Notes under the pieces: generated by a model
Databases searched by the model: none
Seen by the model: the letters and a program-made list of their open reading frames with translations, nothing else
What the model was told of the DNA's origin: nothing
Translations under genes and position numbers: made by a program
Part shown: positions 30,168 through 38,676 of the stretch, in pieces
How positions within the stretch are numbered: the stretch's first letter is position 1
Layout: every line of letters begins with the position of its first letter
NCBI RefSeq assembly: GCF_022846615.1
Contig: NZ_AP025637.1
Span: forward strand, 1,544,501 to 1,608,500
DNA from: Roseomonas fluvialis
GTDB taxonomy: Bacteria > Pseudomonadota > Alphaproteobacteria > Acetobacterales > Acetobacteraceae
Reading direction: 5' to 3'
Length of the DNA: 64,000 nt

Positions 30168-31730
30168 TCAAATATAGAACTTGAAGGGCAGCTTTGGTTC
30201 GCCGTCCATCGGCGCGGATATCAGTACGTCGCCCACGGCGTTCGCAAAGCGGATCGTGACCGGCAGACGGTCGTTGTGCAGACACGAATTGAAATTGATC
30301 TTGGTCAGACCCAGCACGTCCTGGAGGACCGTATTCAATGGGCAGTCGCCGCGAAGCACCTTCACCGAAATCGGATTGGGGGTTTCCGGTCCCATGTAGG
30401 TGTCGAGCCGCGGCGCGTATCCCGAGGTCCACAGGAACGCCTGCCGCTCGCCCACTTGCAGCGCTGTCCCCCTGACGACCGGGTAATTGCCCGGCCGAAA
30501 GAGCTTGAGGTCGTCACGAGCCTCGGCGATCTGGACCCCGACCAGATTGGTCGACGTCCCACAGCTCGCCAGGAAGCCTTTCCACTCCGGGTCCGTGAAG
30601 GCGGACTTCGCGTGAATGAAAAGCTCGCGCGGCGGCCCGTCATGAAGGCGCGTGTACTCCCCGACCACCATCTCGATGAGAGACTTGGCGGCGGCTTCGT
30701 CCAGGTGAAACTGCTTGGTATCGGTCTGAAACCACGGACCTAGCGCGCCACGAAACACAACGCCCTCGCCATCGGCGAGGAACATCTGGGCCGCGCAGCA
30801 GGCGTGGCGCTTGTCGCTGGTCAGCTCACTGCGCTTGTAGACCAGACCGACATAGCAGACACCCGGCCGAACGTCCGCGAGCTGCCACGGCTTGCCACCC
30901 GCCTTGTAATAGGCGCCCGTACCCAGCTTCCAGGCTATGGTCGCGGCGTCCTCGACGCGCCGAGTCGGCATGCCGTTGTCCCGCCGGAATTCCTCCGGCG
31001 CTAAGGTCGTCTCCCGCACGATCTGCGTGACGATCCTCTCCTTCAGCAGCCGCGCCTTGAGCTGACGACGAAAATGCGTCGCGTAGAGGTAGACTTCGGC
31101 CTCGCGTTCGTCCTCTCCGAACAAGGTCGGCTGCACTTGCAGCTGGCGTGCCCGGCTCTGGCTGATCGTGACGTCGCCGGCGATGCGCTCGCCCTTGCGC
31201 ACAGACGACTTGGGTCGGCCGAGTTCGTACACGGCCTCGGGGATGACCACGAACCACACCGCAGGCGGGTGTTCGAGCCGGTTGTTCTCGTTAACCAGCC
31301 GGCTGACGAAGAGATCAACGGTCTTGCGAACGGCCTCATGCCTATTGGCTAGATGCAGCGCCTTGTCGATCACTACGGCATCGAGATCAGCCACGACGGC
31401 CGCCGGCGTGTCCGGCCACTCGGCGTGAAAGGCCTCCGCGAAGCCCGGGAAGGGCACATGTTGGGGTTCGATCGCTCTCGACCTCCGGCCCGGCGGCGGC
31501 ACGTCGATAAAGCCTCGCAGGCGCTTCGACCACGCGTTGAAGCGACGAACGCCCTCCGCTGTCCCGATCACGCCGAAGCGAACGGCTTTCAGCTGCCCGA
31601 CATCGCCCACCGGGCCATAGAGAAAGAGGCCGTCGCGCGGATACGCGAGCTTTTGTCCATAGCGAAACTCAAGCAGCGGCTCGCCGAGATGCATCAGACG
31701 CGGCTCGAAAACGTTAGGGCTCTTCCTCAC
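30168..31730 (-). CDS. Short prokaryotic Argonaute of a SPARTA system
   Basis: A 520-residue short pAgo made of MID and PIWI domains only. The N-terminus has EPLLEFRYGQKLAYPRDGL and YGPVG, typical of the short class. The PIWI part includes CYVGLVYKR, LFIHAKSAF and a C-terminal KINFNSCLHNDRLP ending in LPFKFYI at the very last residues, which anchors the guide 5' end in this family. The PIWI catalytic tetrad appears absent, as expected for short pAgos. The GTG at 31730 overlaps the TIR-APAZ stop by 17 bases; ATG 31694 is an alternative but would remove part of the conserved N-terminus. With TIR-APAZ it should sense guide-matched invader DNA. Confidence 0.88.
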   Translation of the reverse strand: MRKSPNVFEPRLMHLGEPLLEFRYGQKLAYPRDGLFLYGPVGDVGQLKAVRFGVIGTAEGVRRFNAWSKRLRGFIDVPPPGRRSRAIEPQHVPFPGFAEAFHAEWPDTPAAVVADLDAVVIDKALHLANRHEAVRKTVDLFVSRLVNENNRLEHPPAVWFVVIPEAVYELGRPKSSVRKGERIAGDVTISQSRARQLQVQPTLFGEDEREAEVYLYATHFRRQLKARLLKERIVTQIVRETTLAPEEFRRDNGMPTRRVEDAATIAWKLGTGAYYKAGGKPWQLADVRPGVCYVGLVYKRSELTSDKRHACCAAQMFLADGEGVVFRGALGPWFQTDTKQFHLDEAAAKSLIEMVVGEYTRLHDGPPRELFIHAKSAFTDPEWKGFLASCGTSTNLVGVQIAEARDDLKLFRPGNYPVVRGTALQVGERQAFLWTSGYAPRLDTYMGPETPNPISVKVLRGDCPLNTVLQDVLGLTKINFNSCLHNDRLPVTIRFANAVGDVLISAPMDGEPKLPFKFYI

Positions 31731-33159
31731 CGGTCGCTTGCGGGCCGTCGAAGCCCTCTTCCGCTTCGTATTCGTCGATGTCGTCATCGTCGCTCGGGTC
31801 ATCATCGTCGTCCTCAACGGGATCTGCTTCGGTCGGGATGCTGACGGGCGCCATCCACGAGACCGGAGGGAGCTTGAGCACAAGAGCTTCATCGCCGTTG
31901 ACCGCCGCGCTCAGCACATCGCCGCCGTCCGCAAGCCAGTGAAGAAAGGCCAGCAGCATGTCCCGCCAGCGCCGGTTTCGCCATGTCTTGGCGAAGGATC
32001 GGCGTAGCCGGTGCATCTTCGCAGGATCATCGAACGGCTTCTGGCCGTCCTGCGTGAAAATCAGGCGGCTTAGAATGCGGACATGCCGAAACGGCGCGGT
32101 GCGTGCCGCCACGCTGACGCCGAAGTGCCAGTTCATCTGGCGCTTCGCGGAGACGCCCTGAATCTGGCGAAGGCCGGCGATATCACCCCAGCGGAATGCC
32201 ACTTTTGTCGTCGGGGCAAGGTCGACGGGCGGCCACCAAGCCTGCTGCCATCCCGACATTCGGTAGCTCTTCAACCCCTTGCTTCGAAACAGTCCCTCCA
32301 GGGCTTGCCGCGCGAGGTCGGAAAACTTGTTTCGGGCATCCCAACGGGCGATGTCGAACTTCGTCCAGCCACTCTCGACGAACCCCTCGGTACATAGCTC
32401 GGCCTCAAGCTTGAGCGGAAGATGCGCGCCAAAGTGGTCCTGCAGATCGTGGAAGCGGGCGAATGTCAGGAAGCCGCGTCGGAATGGGACGAGCGGCCAA
32501 GGCGCGTCCTTCATGCGCGCTTGCGCCAGGCTTTCGGAGCCGGCCCTGAAATCGAAATACCGAATCCTGGACGGCAGCCGCTCGATCGCCACCCAATTCG
32601 AGACGAGCCGCTCGGGCGTGGCGGCGACCGCTCGGCTGTGAAGAAGCTGAATCTCGCGCCATATGGCGCTGTTGTCCGTGGCGCTGCGGGGGACCTGATA
32701 GGTTTGATCAAGCGTTTCGAGAAGCTCGGCCAGACCGAGGGCCCAGCCGCGCTGAAAGTCGATGTATTGCGCATGCGCGATCAGGAACGGCGCCTCGAAG
32801 GGCGTGAGCCTGAGAGGGATCACGAATTCCTTGTCACCGATGTTGCGCGCGACGTCCGACGCGATCTGGATCTCGTTGCGTACGCCCTGCTTGTCGACGG
32901 CGCGCGGATTGGCGACCAGAAGCATCTTGCGCGCCCGGTGCCGGAGCGCGTGCTCCAGTTTTCGCTGCCAGTCGTCACCGCCGCGCAGCCGCAGCACGTC
33001 AGCCCAGACCTCATACCCCATGGCCGACAGCTTTGCGCCGAGCCATAAAGTAAAGGCGTTGTCCTCCGGCGCGGCGTGGCTGATGAACAGTGCGGGCCGA
33101 TCGGCCGCCTCAGTGACTGACCCGGGAGCACGCGCGGCCTGCGGCGGTGAACCCTTCAT
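31714..33159 (-). CDS. TIR-APAZ protein of a SPARTA system
   Basis: A 481-residue protein. The TIR domain (about 20-150) has ALFISHAAPEDNAFTLWLG, YEVWADVLRLRGGDDW and GVRNEIQIA, with E96 at the catalytic Glu position. The APAZ region (about 160-440) replaces the N-PAZ half of a long Argonaute: PERLVSNWVAIERLP, RIRYFDFRAGS, FHDLQDHFGAHLPLKLEAEL. In published SPARTA systems this protein pairs with a short pAgo and, when the complex binds guide-matched DNA, oligomerises and degrades NAD(P), killing the plasmid- or phage-carrying cell. The last 35 residues are strongly acidic (runs of four or five Asp). It is the first gene of the pair and is divergent from the Fic gene. Confidence 0.9.
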   Translation of the reverse strand: MKGSPPQAARAPGSVTEAADRPALFISHAAPEDNAFTLWLGAKLSAMGYEVWADVLRLRGGDDWQRKLEHALRHRARKMLLVANPRAVDKQGVRNEIQIASDVARNIGDKEFVIPLRLTPFEAPFLIAHAQYIDFQRGWALGLAELLETLDQTYQVPRSATDNSAIWREIQLLHSRAVAATPERLVSNWVAIERLPSRIRYFDFRAGSESLAQARMKDAPWPLVPFRRGFLTFARFHDLQDHFGAHLPLKLEAELCTEGFVESGWTKFDIARWDARNKFSDLARQALEGLFRSKGLKSYRMSGWQQAWWPPVDLAPTTKVAFRWGDIAGLRQIQGVSAKRQMNWHFGVSVAARTAPFRHVRILSRLIFTQDGQKPFDDPAKMHRLRRSFAKTWRNRRWRDMLLAFLHWLADGGDVLSAAVNGDEALVLKLPPVSWMAPVSIPTEADPVEDDDDDPSDDDDIDEYEAEEGFDGPQATGEEEP

Positions 33160-33214
33160 CGGCTTCGCGCGACTCCTCTCGCTTGTTTAAGTGCGCTTAC
33201 CTTAGCCGAACCGC

Positions 33215-33262
33215 TATTTAAGCCAAGCCGTCATTGCTTAAATAAGCTCCCGCCCCCATAAT
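33215..33262 (+). promoter_or_regulatory. Fic promoter with overlapping operator
   Basis: -35 TTGCTT (33234-33239), 17-base spacer, -10 CATAAT (33257-33262). The inverted repeat TATTTAAGC (33215-33223) / GCTTAAATA (33236-33244) overlaps the -35. Transcription would begin at about the ATG at 33270, implying a leaderless message. A further TTTAAG half-site near 33186 lies in the SPARTA promoter region, so one repressor could act in both directions. Confidence 0.55.
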
Positions 33263-33269
33263 CGGGGCC

Positions 33270-34454
33270 ATGGTCGAGGCTCGTACCGCTTCACGCTTAG
33301 GCCGCTACGTCGAAACGCCGGTTGCAGGCGAGATCGTGCGCGCCTTCGTCCCCCCGGCGCTGCCGCCGCAGCCGCAGATCGACGTGCTCGGCCTTCTTGA
33401 TCGACTGACGCTCGCCGAACGGGCCTTGGGTCGCCTCGACGGCATCACTATGCTGCTGCCCCGCCAAGAGCTGTTCCTCTACATGTATGTGAGGAAGGAG
33501 GCGGTGCTGTCCTCCCAGATCGAGGGCACCCAGTCCACCTTGTCGGATCTGCTGCGTTTCGAAACCGAGGCCCAGGCCGGCCAGCCCGTCGACGACATCC
33601 GAGAAGTCTCCAACTACGTCGATGCGATGATGTTCGGGCTGGAGCGGCTCGAAACCCTGCCGCTCTCGCTTCGCCTCATCCGCGAAATGCACGCTCGTCT
33701 CCTGCAAAGCGGACGCGGTGAGACAAAGGACCCGGGCGAGTTCCGGCGTTCGCAAAACTGGATCGGCGGGACACGGCCCGGCAATGCGCTGTTCGTGCCT
33801 CCTCCAACGACCGAGCTGGGCGCCTGCCTCGATGCGCTTGAGCGTTTCATGCACGAGGAGGAGGCCAAGCTTCCCGCGTTGATCAAGGCGGGGCTGCTCC
33901 ACGTCCAATTCGAAACCATCCATCCGTTCCTGGACGGCAATGGCCGCATCGGCCGCCTTCTCGTCACGCTCTACCTCTGCCTCAACGGCGTGCTGCGCAA
34001 GCCGCTGCTCTACCTCAGCCTCTATCTCAAGACGCATCGCGCCGACTATTACCGGCTGCTCCAGGAAGTGCGCGAGCATGGCGCCTGGGAGGCCTGGCTC
34101 GAATTCTTCCTGATCGGGGTCGCCGACACCGCCAATCGGGCGTTCGACGCGGCGACGCGGATCGTCGACCTGTTCAAGGCCGACCGCGAACGCATCACTG
34201 CTGAGAGCGAACGGCCCGGTTCGGCGCTCCGCGTCCACCACCTCCTCCAGCAAAATCCCTATCTCACCGCCAACCACCTGGTCGCCCACACGGGCCTTTC
34301 CGCGCCGACCGTGAACGCAGCGCTCGCCGATCTCGAGCGGCTTGGCGTGGTCGAGGAAGTCACCGGGCGGAAGCGCGGCCGCGTCTTCGGCTATCGCCGC
34401 TACCTCGCCATCCTCGCCGAAGGCACCGAGCCACTGCCGGCGGGAAACCCCTGA
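33270..34454 (+). CDS. Fic-family AMP transferase with C-terminal winged helix
   Basis: A 394-residue Fic protein. The catalytic motif is HPFLDGNGRIGR (H218). The N-terminal inhibitory helix SSQIEGTQS (S81 to E85-G86) marks class II, in which the helix blocks ATP binding until relieved. A C-terminal winged helix (about 325-385) includes YLTANHLVAHTGLSAPTVNA, which may let the protein bind its own operator. Fic enzymes transfer AMP to Tyr/Ser/Thr of target proteins and often act as toxins or stress regulators. It is the first gene of an operon with the Gabija-like pair, whose first gene starts 10 bases after its stop. Confidence 0.88.
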   Translation: MVEARTASRLGRYVETPVAGEIVRAFVPPALPPQPQIDVLGLLDRLTLAERALGRLDGITMLLPRQELFLYMYVRKEAVLSSQIEGTQSTLSDLLRFETEAQAGQPVDDIREVSNYVDAMMFGLERLETLPLSLRLIREMHARLLQSGRGETKDPGEFRRSQNWIGGTRPGNALFVPPPTTELGACLDALERFMHEEEAKLPALIKAGLLHVQFETIHPFLDGNGRIGRLLVTLYLCLNGVLRKPLLYLSLYLKTHRADYYRLLQEVREHGAWEAWLEFFLIGVADTANRAFDAATRIVDLFKADRERITAESERPGSALRVHHLLQQNPYLTANHLVAHTGLSAPTVNAALADLERLGVVEEVTGRKRGRVFGYRRYLAILAEGTEPLPAGNP

Positions 34455-34464
34455 AAGGACCGAC

Positions 34465-36450
34465 GTGCGTCTCGAGACCGTCACCCTCTCCAACTTCCGC
34501 TGCTTCGGGCCTGCCCCGATCACAATGTCCGTCGCCAGCGAGATCACGGCAATCGTCGGGCCGAACGCGGCGGGGAAGACGGCGCTCCTTCATGCCCTGT
34601 CGAAACTCTTCGGGGTCTCTCGGGCGCAGCGAACCATGCAGCGATCGGACTTTCACGTCGGCGCCGACGACGATCCCGACGACCGGGCGCCGAAGGACCT
34701 CTTCATCGACGTCCTGATCGGCTTACCCGAGCTTGCTGATGATACCGCGACCGCCGAAACGGTCGCCCCCTCCTTCCGCCACATGCAGCTGGAACGGGCC
34801 GGCAAGTCGCCGGTCTGCCGGCTCCGCCTCGAAGCGCGATGGGAGGATGACGGCACCGTCGAGGGCGAGGTCTCGCAAGAGCTCTTCTGGGTCGACACGC
34901 TGGACAACACGCCGGCGGCCGACAAACGCCAACCGGTTTCCGCCGCCGATCGCGGTCTCATTCAGCTCTATTACACGCCGGCGAGCCGTGACGCGGCCGC
35001 GCAGGTGCGGGCCACGGCCGGCGCGCTCGCGGCGCGGCTGCTTCGCGCGATCGAATGGTCAAGCGAGACCGAAGAGGCCGTCCAGGAAGCCGGCGAGAGC
35101 CTTTCCGCCGCCTTCGAGGGTGAAACGGCGATCACCGCCATCAGCAAGGCGCTGGAGACACGCTGGTCCGGGCTGCACGACGAGGTGGTCGACACCAAGC
35201 CGAGGCTCAGCTTGGTCAGCCGCCGCTTCGAGGAGATCGTCAGCAAAATCGCCGTGATCTTCGAACAGGGACCCGACGGCCGTGAACGGGGGCTCGACGC
35301 CTTGAGCGATGGCCAACAATCCCTGTTCTATTTCGCGCTCGCCGCCGCGGTGTTCGATCTGGAGCGCGAGGTTGTCGCCGGCGACGTCGAGGGCTTCCTC
35401 GACGATCAGCTTCGTATTCCCGCGCTTACCCTCTTCGCCCTCGAAGAACCGGAAAACCACCTTTCACCCTACTTCCTGGCGCGCATCATCCAGCAGGTCC
35501 GGTCGCTGACCGAAAGCGGCAACGCGCAGGCGCTAGTGACCAGCCATTCGCCGGCCGTGCTGAGCCGCATCAATCCGCGCGAAGTCCGCTATTGCCGCTG
35601 CGATCCGCAGACGCGCATCTCCACGATCAAGACGATCAAGATGCCGCCCGCCCTCGACGAAGAGGCCAAGTTCGTTCGCGGCGCGGTTCTCGCCTATCCC
35701 GAGCTCTATTTCGCGCGCTTCGTTCTGCTGGTCGAAGGCGATTCCGAGCGCATCGTCCTGCCGCGCCTCGCCGAGGCGCTCGGCCTTCTGATCGATCCGG
35801 CATTCGTTGCGATCGTTCCGCTCGGCGGCCGCCACGTTCAGCACTTCTGGCGACTGCTCAATCATCTGGGCATTCCCCATGCAACGCTTCTCGACCTTGA
35901 CCTCGGCCGTGAGGGAGGCGGGTTCGGCCGCGTCAAGACGGCGATCCAAAAGCTGATCGATGTCGGCGTGCCGAAAGCCAAACTGCTCGCGCTGAGCAAC
36001 GGATCACAACTTTCCGATGGCGATCTCGCGAAGATGCATGAGTGGCAGGGAGCCGACGGGCTCGACAACCTCAAAGGCTGGATCGACTCGCTGAAGCCGC
36101 ATGGCGTCTTTTTCTCAGCGCCGCTCGACCTCGACCTGGCCATGCTGAACGCATTCCCCGAGGCCTATGCCGCGACGATTCCCAAAGGCGGCGGGCCCAA
36201 GATGGCCGTCGACAAAGCTGCCGAGGCGGTGCTCGGCACAGCCGGGCCGGGCCTGGCCCTCTATGCCGGCGCGTTCGAGGCCTATCCGAACCTGCTGCCC
36301 GCCTATCGCTACCACTTCCTCACGCACAGCAAACCGGCGACGCATCTGGCGGCCCTGACTCATATCAAGGCCACAGCGCTGCGTGACGGCATGCCTCCGA
36401 TCCTGGCGGAGCTCCTGAAGCACATCGTCGGCAATCTGCGGCGCGACTGA
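34465..36450 (+). CDS. OLD-family ATPase-Toprim nuclease (Gabija GajA-like)
   Basis: A 661-residue protein of the class 2 OLD type. The N-terminal ABC/SMC-like ATPase has Walker A IVGPNAAGKTALL (32-39), the signature LDALSDGQQSLFYF and Walker B LTLFALEEPENHLSPYF. The C-terminal Toprim nuclease has the Glu motif FVLLVEGDSERIVLP (E424) and the Asp pair ATLLDLDLG (D477, D479). GajA proteins of this build form complexes that nick phage DNA when nucleotide pools fall. It starts with GTG at 34465 after AAAGGA, close behind the Fic gene, and is followed after 1 base by the helicase gene. The longer frame from 34342 overlaps Fic and is rejected. Confidence 0.85.
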   Translation: MRLETVTLSNFRCFGPAPITMSVASEITAIVGPNAAGKTALLHALSKLFGVSRAQRTMQRSDFHVGADDDPDDRAPKDLFIDVLIGLPELADDTATAETVAPSFRHMQLERAGKSPVCRLRLEARWEDDGTVEGEVSQELFWVDTLDNTPAADKRQPVSAADRGLIQLYYTPASRDAAAQVRATAGALAARLLRAIEWSSETEEAVQEAGESLSAAFEGETAITAISKALETRWSGLHDEVVDTKPRLSLVSRRFEEIVSKIAVIFEQGPDGRERGLDALSDGQQSLFYFALAAAVFDLEREVVAGDVEGFLDDQLRIPALTLFALEEPENHLSPYFLARIIQQVRSLTESGNAQALVTSHSPAVLSRINPREVRYCRCDPQTRISTIKTIKMPPALDEEAKFVRGAVLAYPELYFARFVLLVEGDSERIVLPRLAEALGLLIDPAFVAIVPLGGRHVQHFWRLLNHLGIPHATLLDLDLGREGGGFGRVKTAIQKLIDVGVPKAKLLALSNGSQLSDGDLAKMHEWQGADGLDNLKGWIDSLKPHGVFFSAPLDLDLAMLNAFPEAYAATIPKGGGPKMAVDKAAEAVLGTAGPGLALYAGAFEAYPNLLPAYRYHFLTHSKPATHLAALTHIKATALRDGMPPILAELLKHIVGNLRRD

Positions 36451-36451
36451 C

Positions 36452-38353
36452 GTGGCCGTTCTCGCCCGGCGCGTTCGTCCTGACGACTGGACCCCGATCG
36501 GGGTTGAGGCCCTCGAAGCGAATGCGATGAAGGTCGTGCGCTCGACCGGCAATCGTTCGGTGATCGCCGGCCCCGGCGCGGGAAAGACCGAGCTCCTCGC
36601 TCAACGCGCCGCCTACCTGCTTCAGACCGGCGGCGCGCCCGCGCCACGGCGCATCCTCGCCATCAGCTTCAAGCGCGATGCAGCGACCAACCTCGCCGCA
36701 CGGGTGCGGCAGCGCTGCCATCGCATCCATGCGGGCCGGCTGGACTCCCTGACGTTCGACGCCTTTTCAAAGGGCCTCGTCGATCGCTTCGGACAAGCCT
36801 TACCGCGGCGTTGGCGACCGCGCCCGGACTACGAAATCCTCTTCCCGACCGATGCGATGTATCGCAGCTTTCTGGATGAGCTTCCGACGCCGCCAACCGC
36901 GGTCGGCAGCCGCGCGGACATCATGGCGATTACGGTGAAGCGGTTCGAGCGTGGCCATCTGCTCGGCTCACCGCTTCCAGAAGGCGGGTGGCCGGCGACC
37001 AATCCCGAACAATGGGCGGCGGACCGGTTCTGGCAGTCGTCGCTGCACGAAGGCAATGCAACCTACCTGTCCTTCCCGATGCTGGGCCGGCTTGCGGAAC
37101 TGCTGCTTCGCATCAACCCGATGGCGCGCCGCGCGCTGCAACTGACCTATTCGCATCTGTTCATGGACGAGTTTCAGGACACGACCCAGGTTCAGTATGA
37201 TCTCGTTCGGACCATCTTCCTCGGCACCGACGCCGTGGTCACTGCGGTCGGTGACAACAAGCAGCAGATCATGCGCTGGGCAATGGCGATGGAAGACCCC
37301 TTCGCCGCTTTCGATGCGGATTTCGGCGCCAAGCGCACGCCCCTCTATAACAATTATCGGTCGTCCCCGGCGTTGGTGCGCATCCAGCATGTCCTGGCCC
37401 AAGCGCTCGACGCGCAGGCGGTCGAGGCTTTGTCCAAAACGGCCGGCACCGTGCCTGGCGATAGCTGCGCGATCTGGGACTTCTCGACGCCCCAAGTGGA
37501 GGCCGAACGGCTTGCCACCTTCGTCGCCGCCGAGATGAAGGCTCACAACCTCGCGCCACGCGACTTCGTGCTACTGGTGCGTCAGAAGGCGGCTGACTAT
37601 GCCGGTGTCCTGGAGCCGGCTTTCCGTAGAGGCGGACTTCCGCTTCGTAACGAAGCCGCGTCCATGGGCAAGGTCGCGCTGCAGGAACTGCTCGCCGAAG
37701 AAGCATCGACGCTGCTGGTCTACGTACTACGGCTGGCCATGACCAGGCGCGCAGGTCGGTATTGGACCGAATGTCAGGCGGCGCTCGCGGCGCTGCGCGG
37801 CATTTCGACCGATGACGAAGAGATGCAAGCCAAGCTGGCCCGCGAAATCGACGCCTTCGCTCTCGATCTTCTCCGCCGATTTCCCAAACCTGTCGCGACC
37901 GCCGCGGAAGCGCGCGTCTTGGTCGACTCGATACTGGACTTCGTTGGACGGGACCGCCTGATCGCGGTTCATCCCGCCTATGCGCAAGGCGACTGGTTCG
38001 CCAAGGTGACCGAGGCGACAACGCTTCATCTCCAGGCCTCCTGCGATGGGCAGTTGGCCTGGACAGATGCGCTCGACGCCTATGAGGGCCTGCACGCGGT
38101 TCCGCTCATGACCATCCACAAAAGCAAAGGTCTAGAGTATCACAGCGTCATCTTTGTTGGCCTCGACGACGGCGCATGGTGGAGCTTCGCCGGTGACCAG
38201 ATCGAAGCGACGGCCGGCTTCTTCGTCGCGTTTACGCGGGCCAAGCAGAGGGTCGTGTTCACTTACTGCCCGCGACGCGGCACGCGGACCAGAATAGCTA
38301 CCCTGTACAATCTCCTGAACAAGGCCGGGGTGCCGACTATTTCGATCGGCTGA
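36452..38353 (+). CDS. UvrD/PcrA-like helicase (Gabija GajB-like)
   Basis: A 633-residue superfamily 1 helicase: Walker A VIAGPGAGKTELLAQRAAYL (40-46), motif Ia ILAISFKRDAATNLA, motif II YSHLFMDEFQDTTQVQYDL, motif III AVGDNKQQIMRWA, motif IV region LYNNYRSSPALV, motif V MTIHKSKGLEYHSVIFVGL and motif VI FVAFTRAKQRVVFTY. It pairs with the preceding ATPase-nuclease as in Gabija systems, where GajB is needed for full protection. It starts with GTG one base after the nuclease stop. It is longer than the best-known GajB (about 490 residues), so it may be a distinct subtype. Downstream lie transposon remains. Confidence 0.86.
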   Translation: MAVLARRVRPDDWTPIGVEALEANAMKVVRSTGNRSVIAGPGAGKTELLAQRAAYLLQTGGAPAPRRILAISFKRDAATNLAARVRQRCHRIHAGRLDSLTFDAFSKGLVDRFGQALPRRWRPRPDYEILFPTDAMYRSFLDELPTPPTAVGSRADIMAITVKRFERGHLLGSPLPEGGWPATNPEQWAADRFWQSSLHEGNATYLSFPMLGRLAELLLRINPMARRALQLTYSHLFMDEFQDTTQVQYDLVRTIFLGTDAVVTAVGDNKQQIMRWAMAMEDPFAAFDADFGAKRTPLYNNYRSSPALVRIQHVLAQALDAQAVEALSKTAGTVPGDSCAIWDFSTPQVEAERLATFVAAEMKAHNLAPRDFVLLVRQKAADYAGVLEPAFRRGGLPLRNEAASMGKVALQELLAEEASTLLVYVLRLAMTRRAGRYWTECQAALAALRGISTDDEEMQAKLAREIDAFALDLLRRFPKPVATAAEARVLVDSILDFVGRDRLIAVHPAYAQGDWFAKVTEATTLHLQASCDGQLAWTDALDAYEGLHAVPLMTIHKSKGLEYHSVIFVGLDDGAWWSFAGDQIEATAGFFVAFTRAKQRVVFTYCPRRGTRTRIATLYNLLNKAGVPTISIG

Positions 38354-38382
38354 AGTGCGGCCGGCCTTTGGATCATTCGAAG

Positions 38383-38560
38383 GCGCACCTCAAGGCGTTC
38401 ACCAGCATCCTCCAGGCCGACGGCCATGGCGGCTTCCAGGGTCCATGTGAGGGCGGGCGAGTCGTCAGGACGGCGCGCTGAGCGCATGACCCACACCTGC
38501 TGGGACTTGAGCGCGCGCTTGGCGCCCAGGACGCGCCTTGCGATCTACGGGCTACTGCGG
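38383..38560 (+). pseudogene. IS66-family transposase remnant
   Basis: In the gap after the helicase gene one frame reads AHLKAFTSILQADGHGGF and CEGGRVVRTAR, then hits TGA (38479-38481) and continues AHDPHLLGLERA. This follows the IS66 TnpC segment in which LQADGYAGF, YEGGRI and CWAHVRRKFFDL occur in order, with the stop standing where Trp is expected. Only about 60 codons remain, without start or end, so it is a decayed fragment. Confidence 0.55.
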
Positions 38561-38676
38561 CGGCAGATCTATCCCCAGCTGCCCTCGCCGCGGTGCTCAT
38601 CGGAGTCACGGTCGAGCCCGCCGACACGCCTCTACCTGGAGTTGCCCCGCTTCCATGGACGGTCTGCGGGTAGTGA

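Noticed and set aside
31694-31892. Long N-terminal extension of the short Argonaute
   Set aside because: The region above 31730 is translated in the TIR-APAZ frame and reads as Ser/Thr/Arg-rich shadow in this one. Only GTG 31730 or ATG 31694 are reasonable starts.
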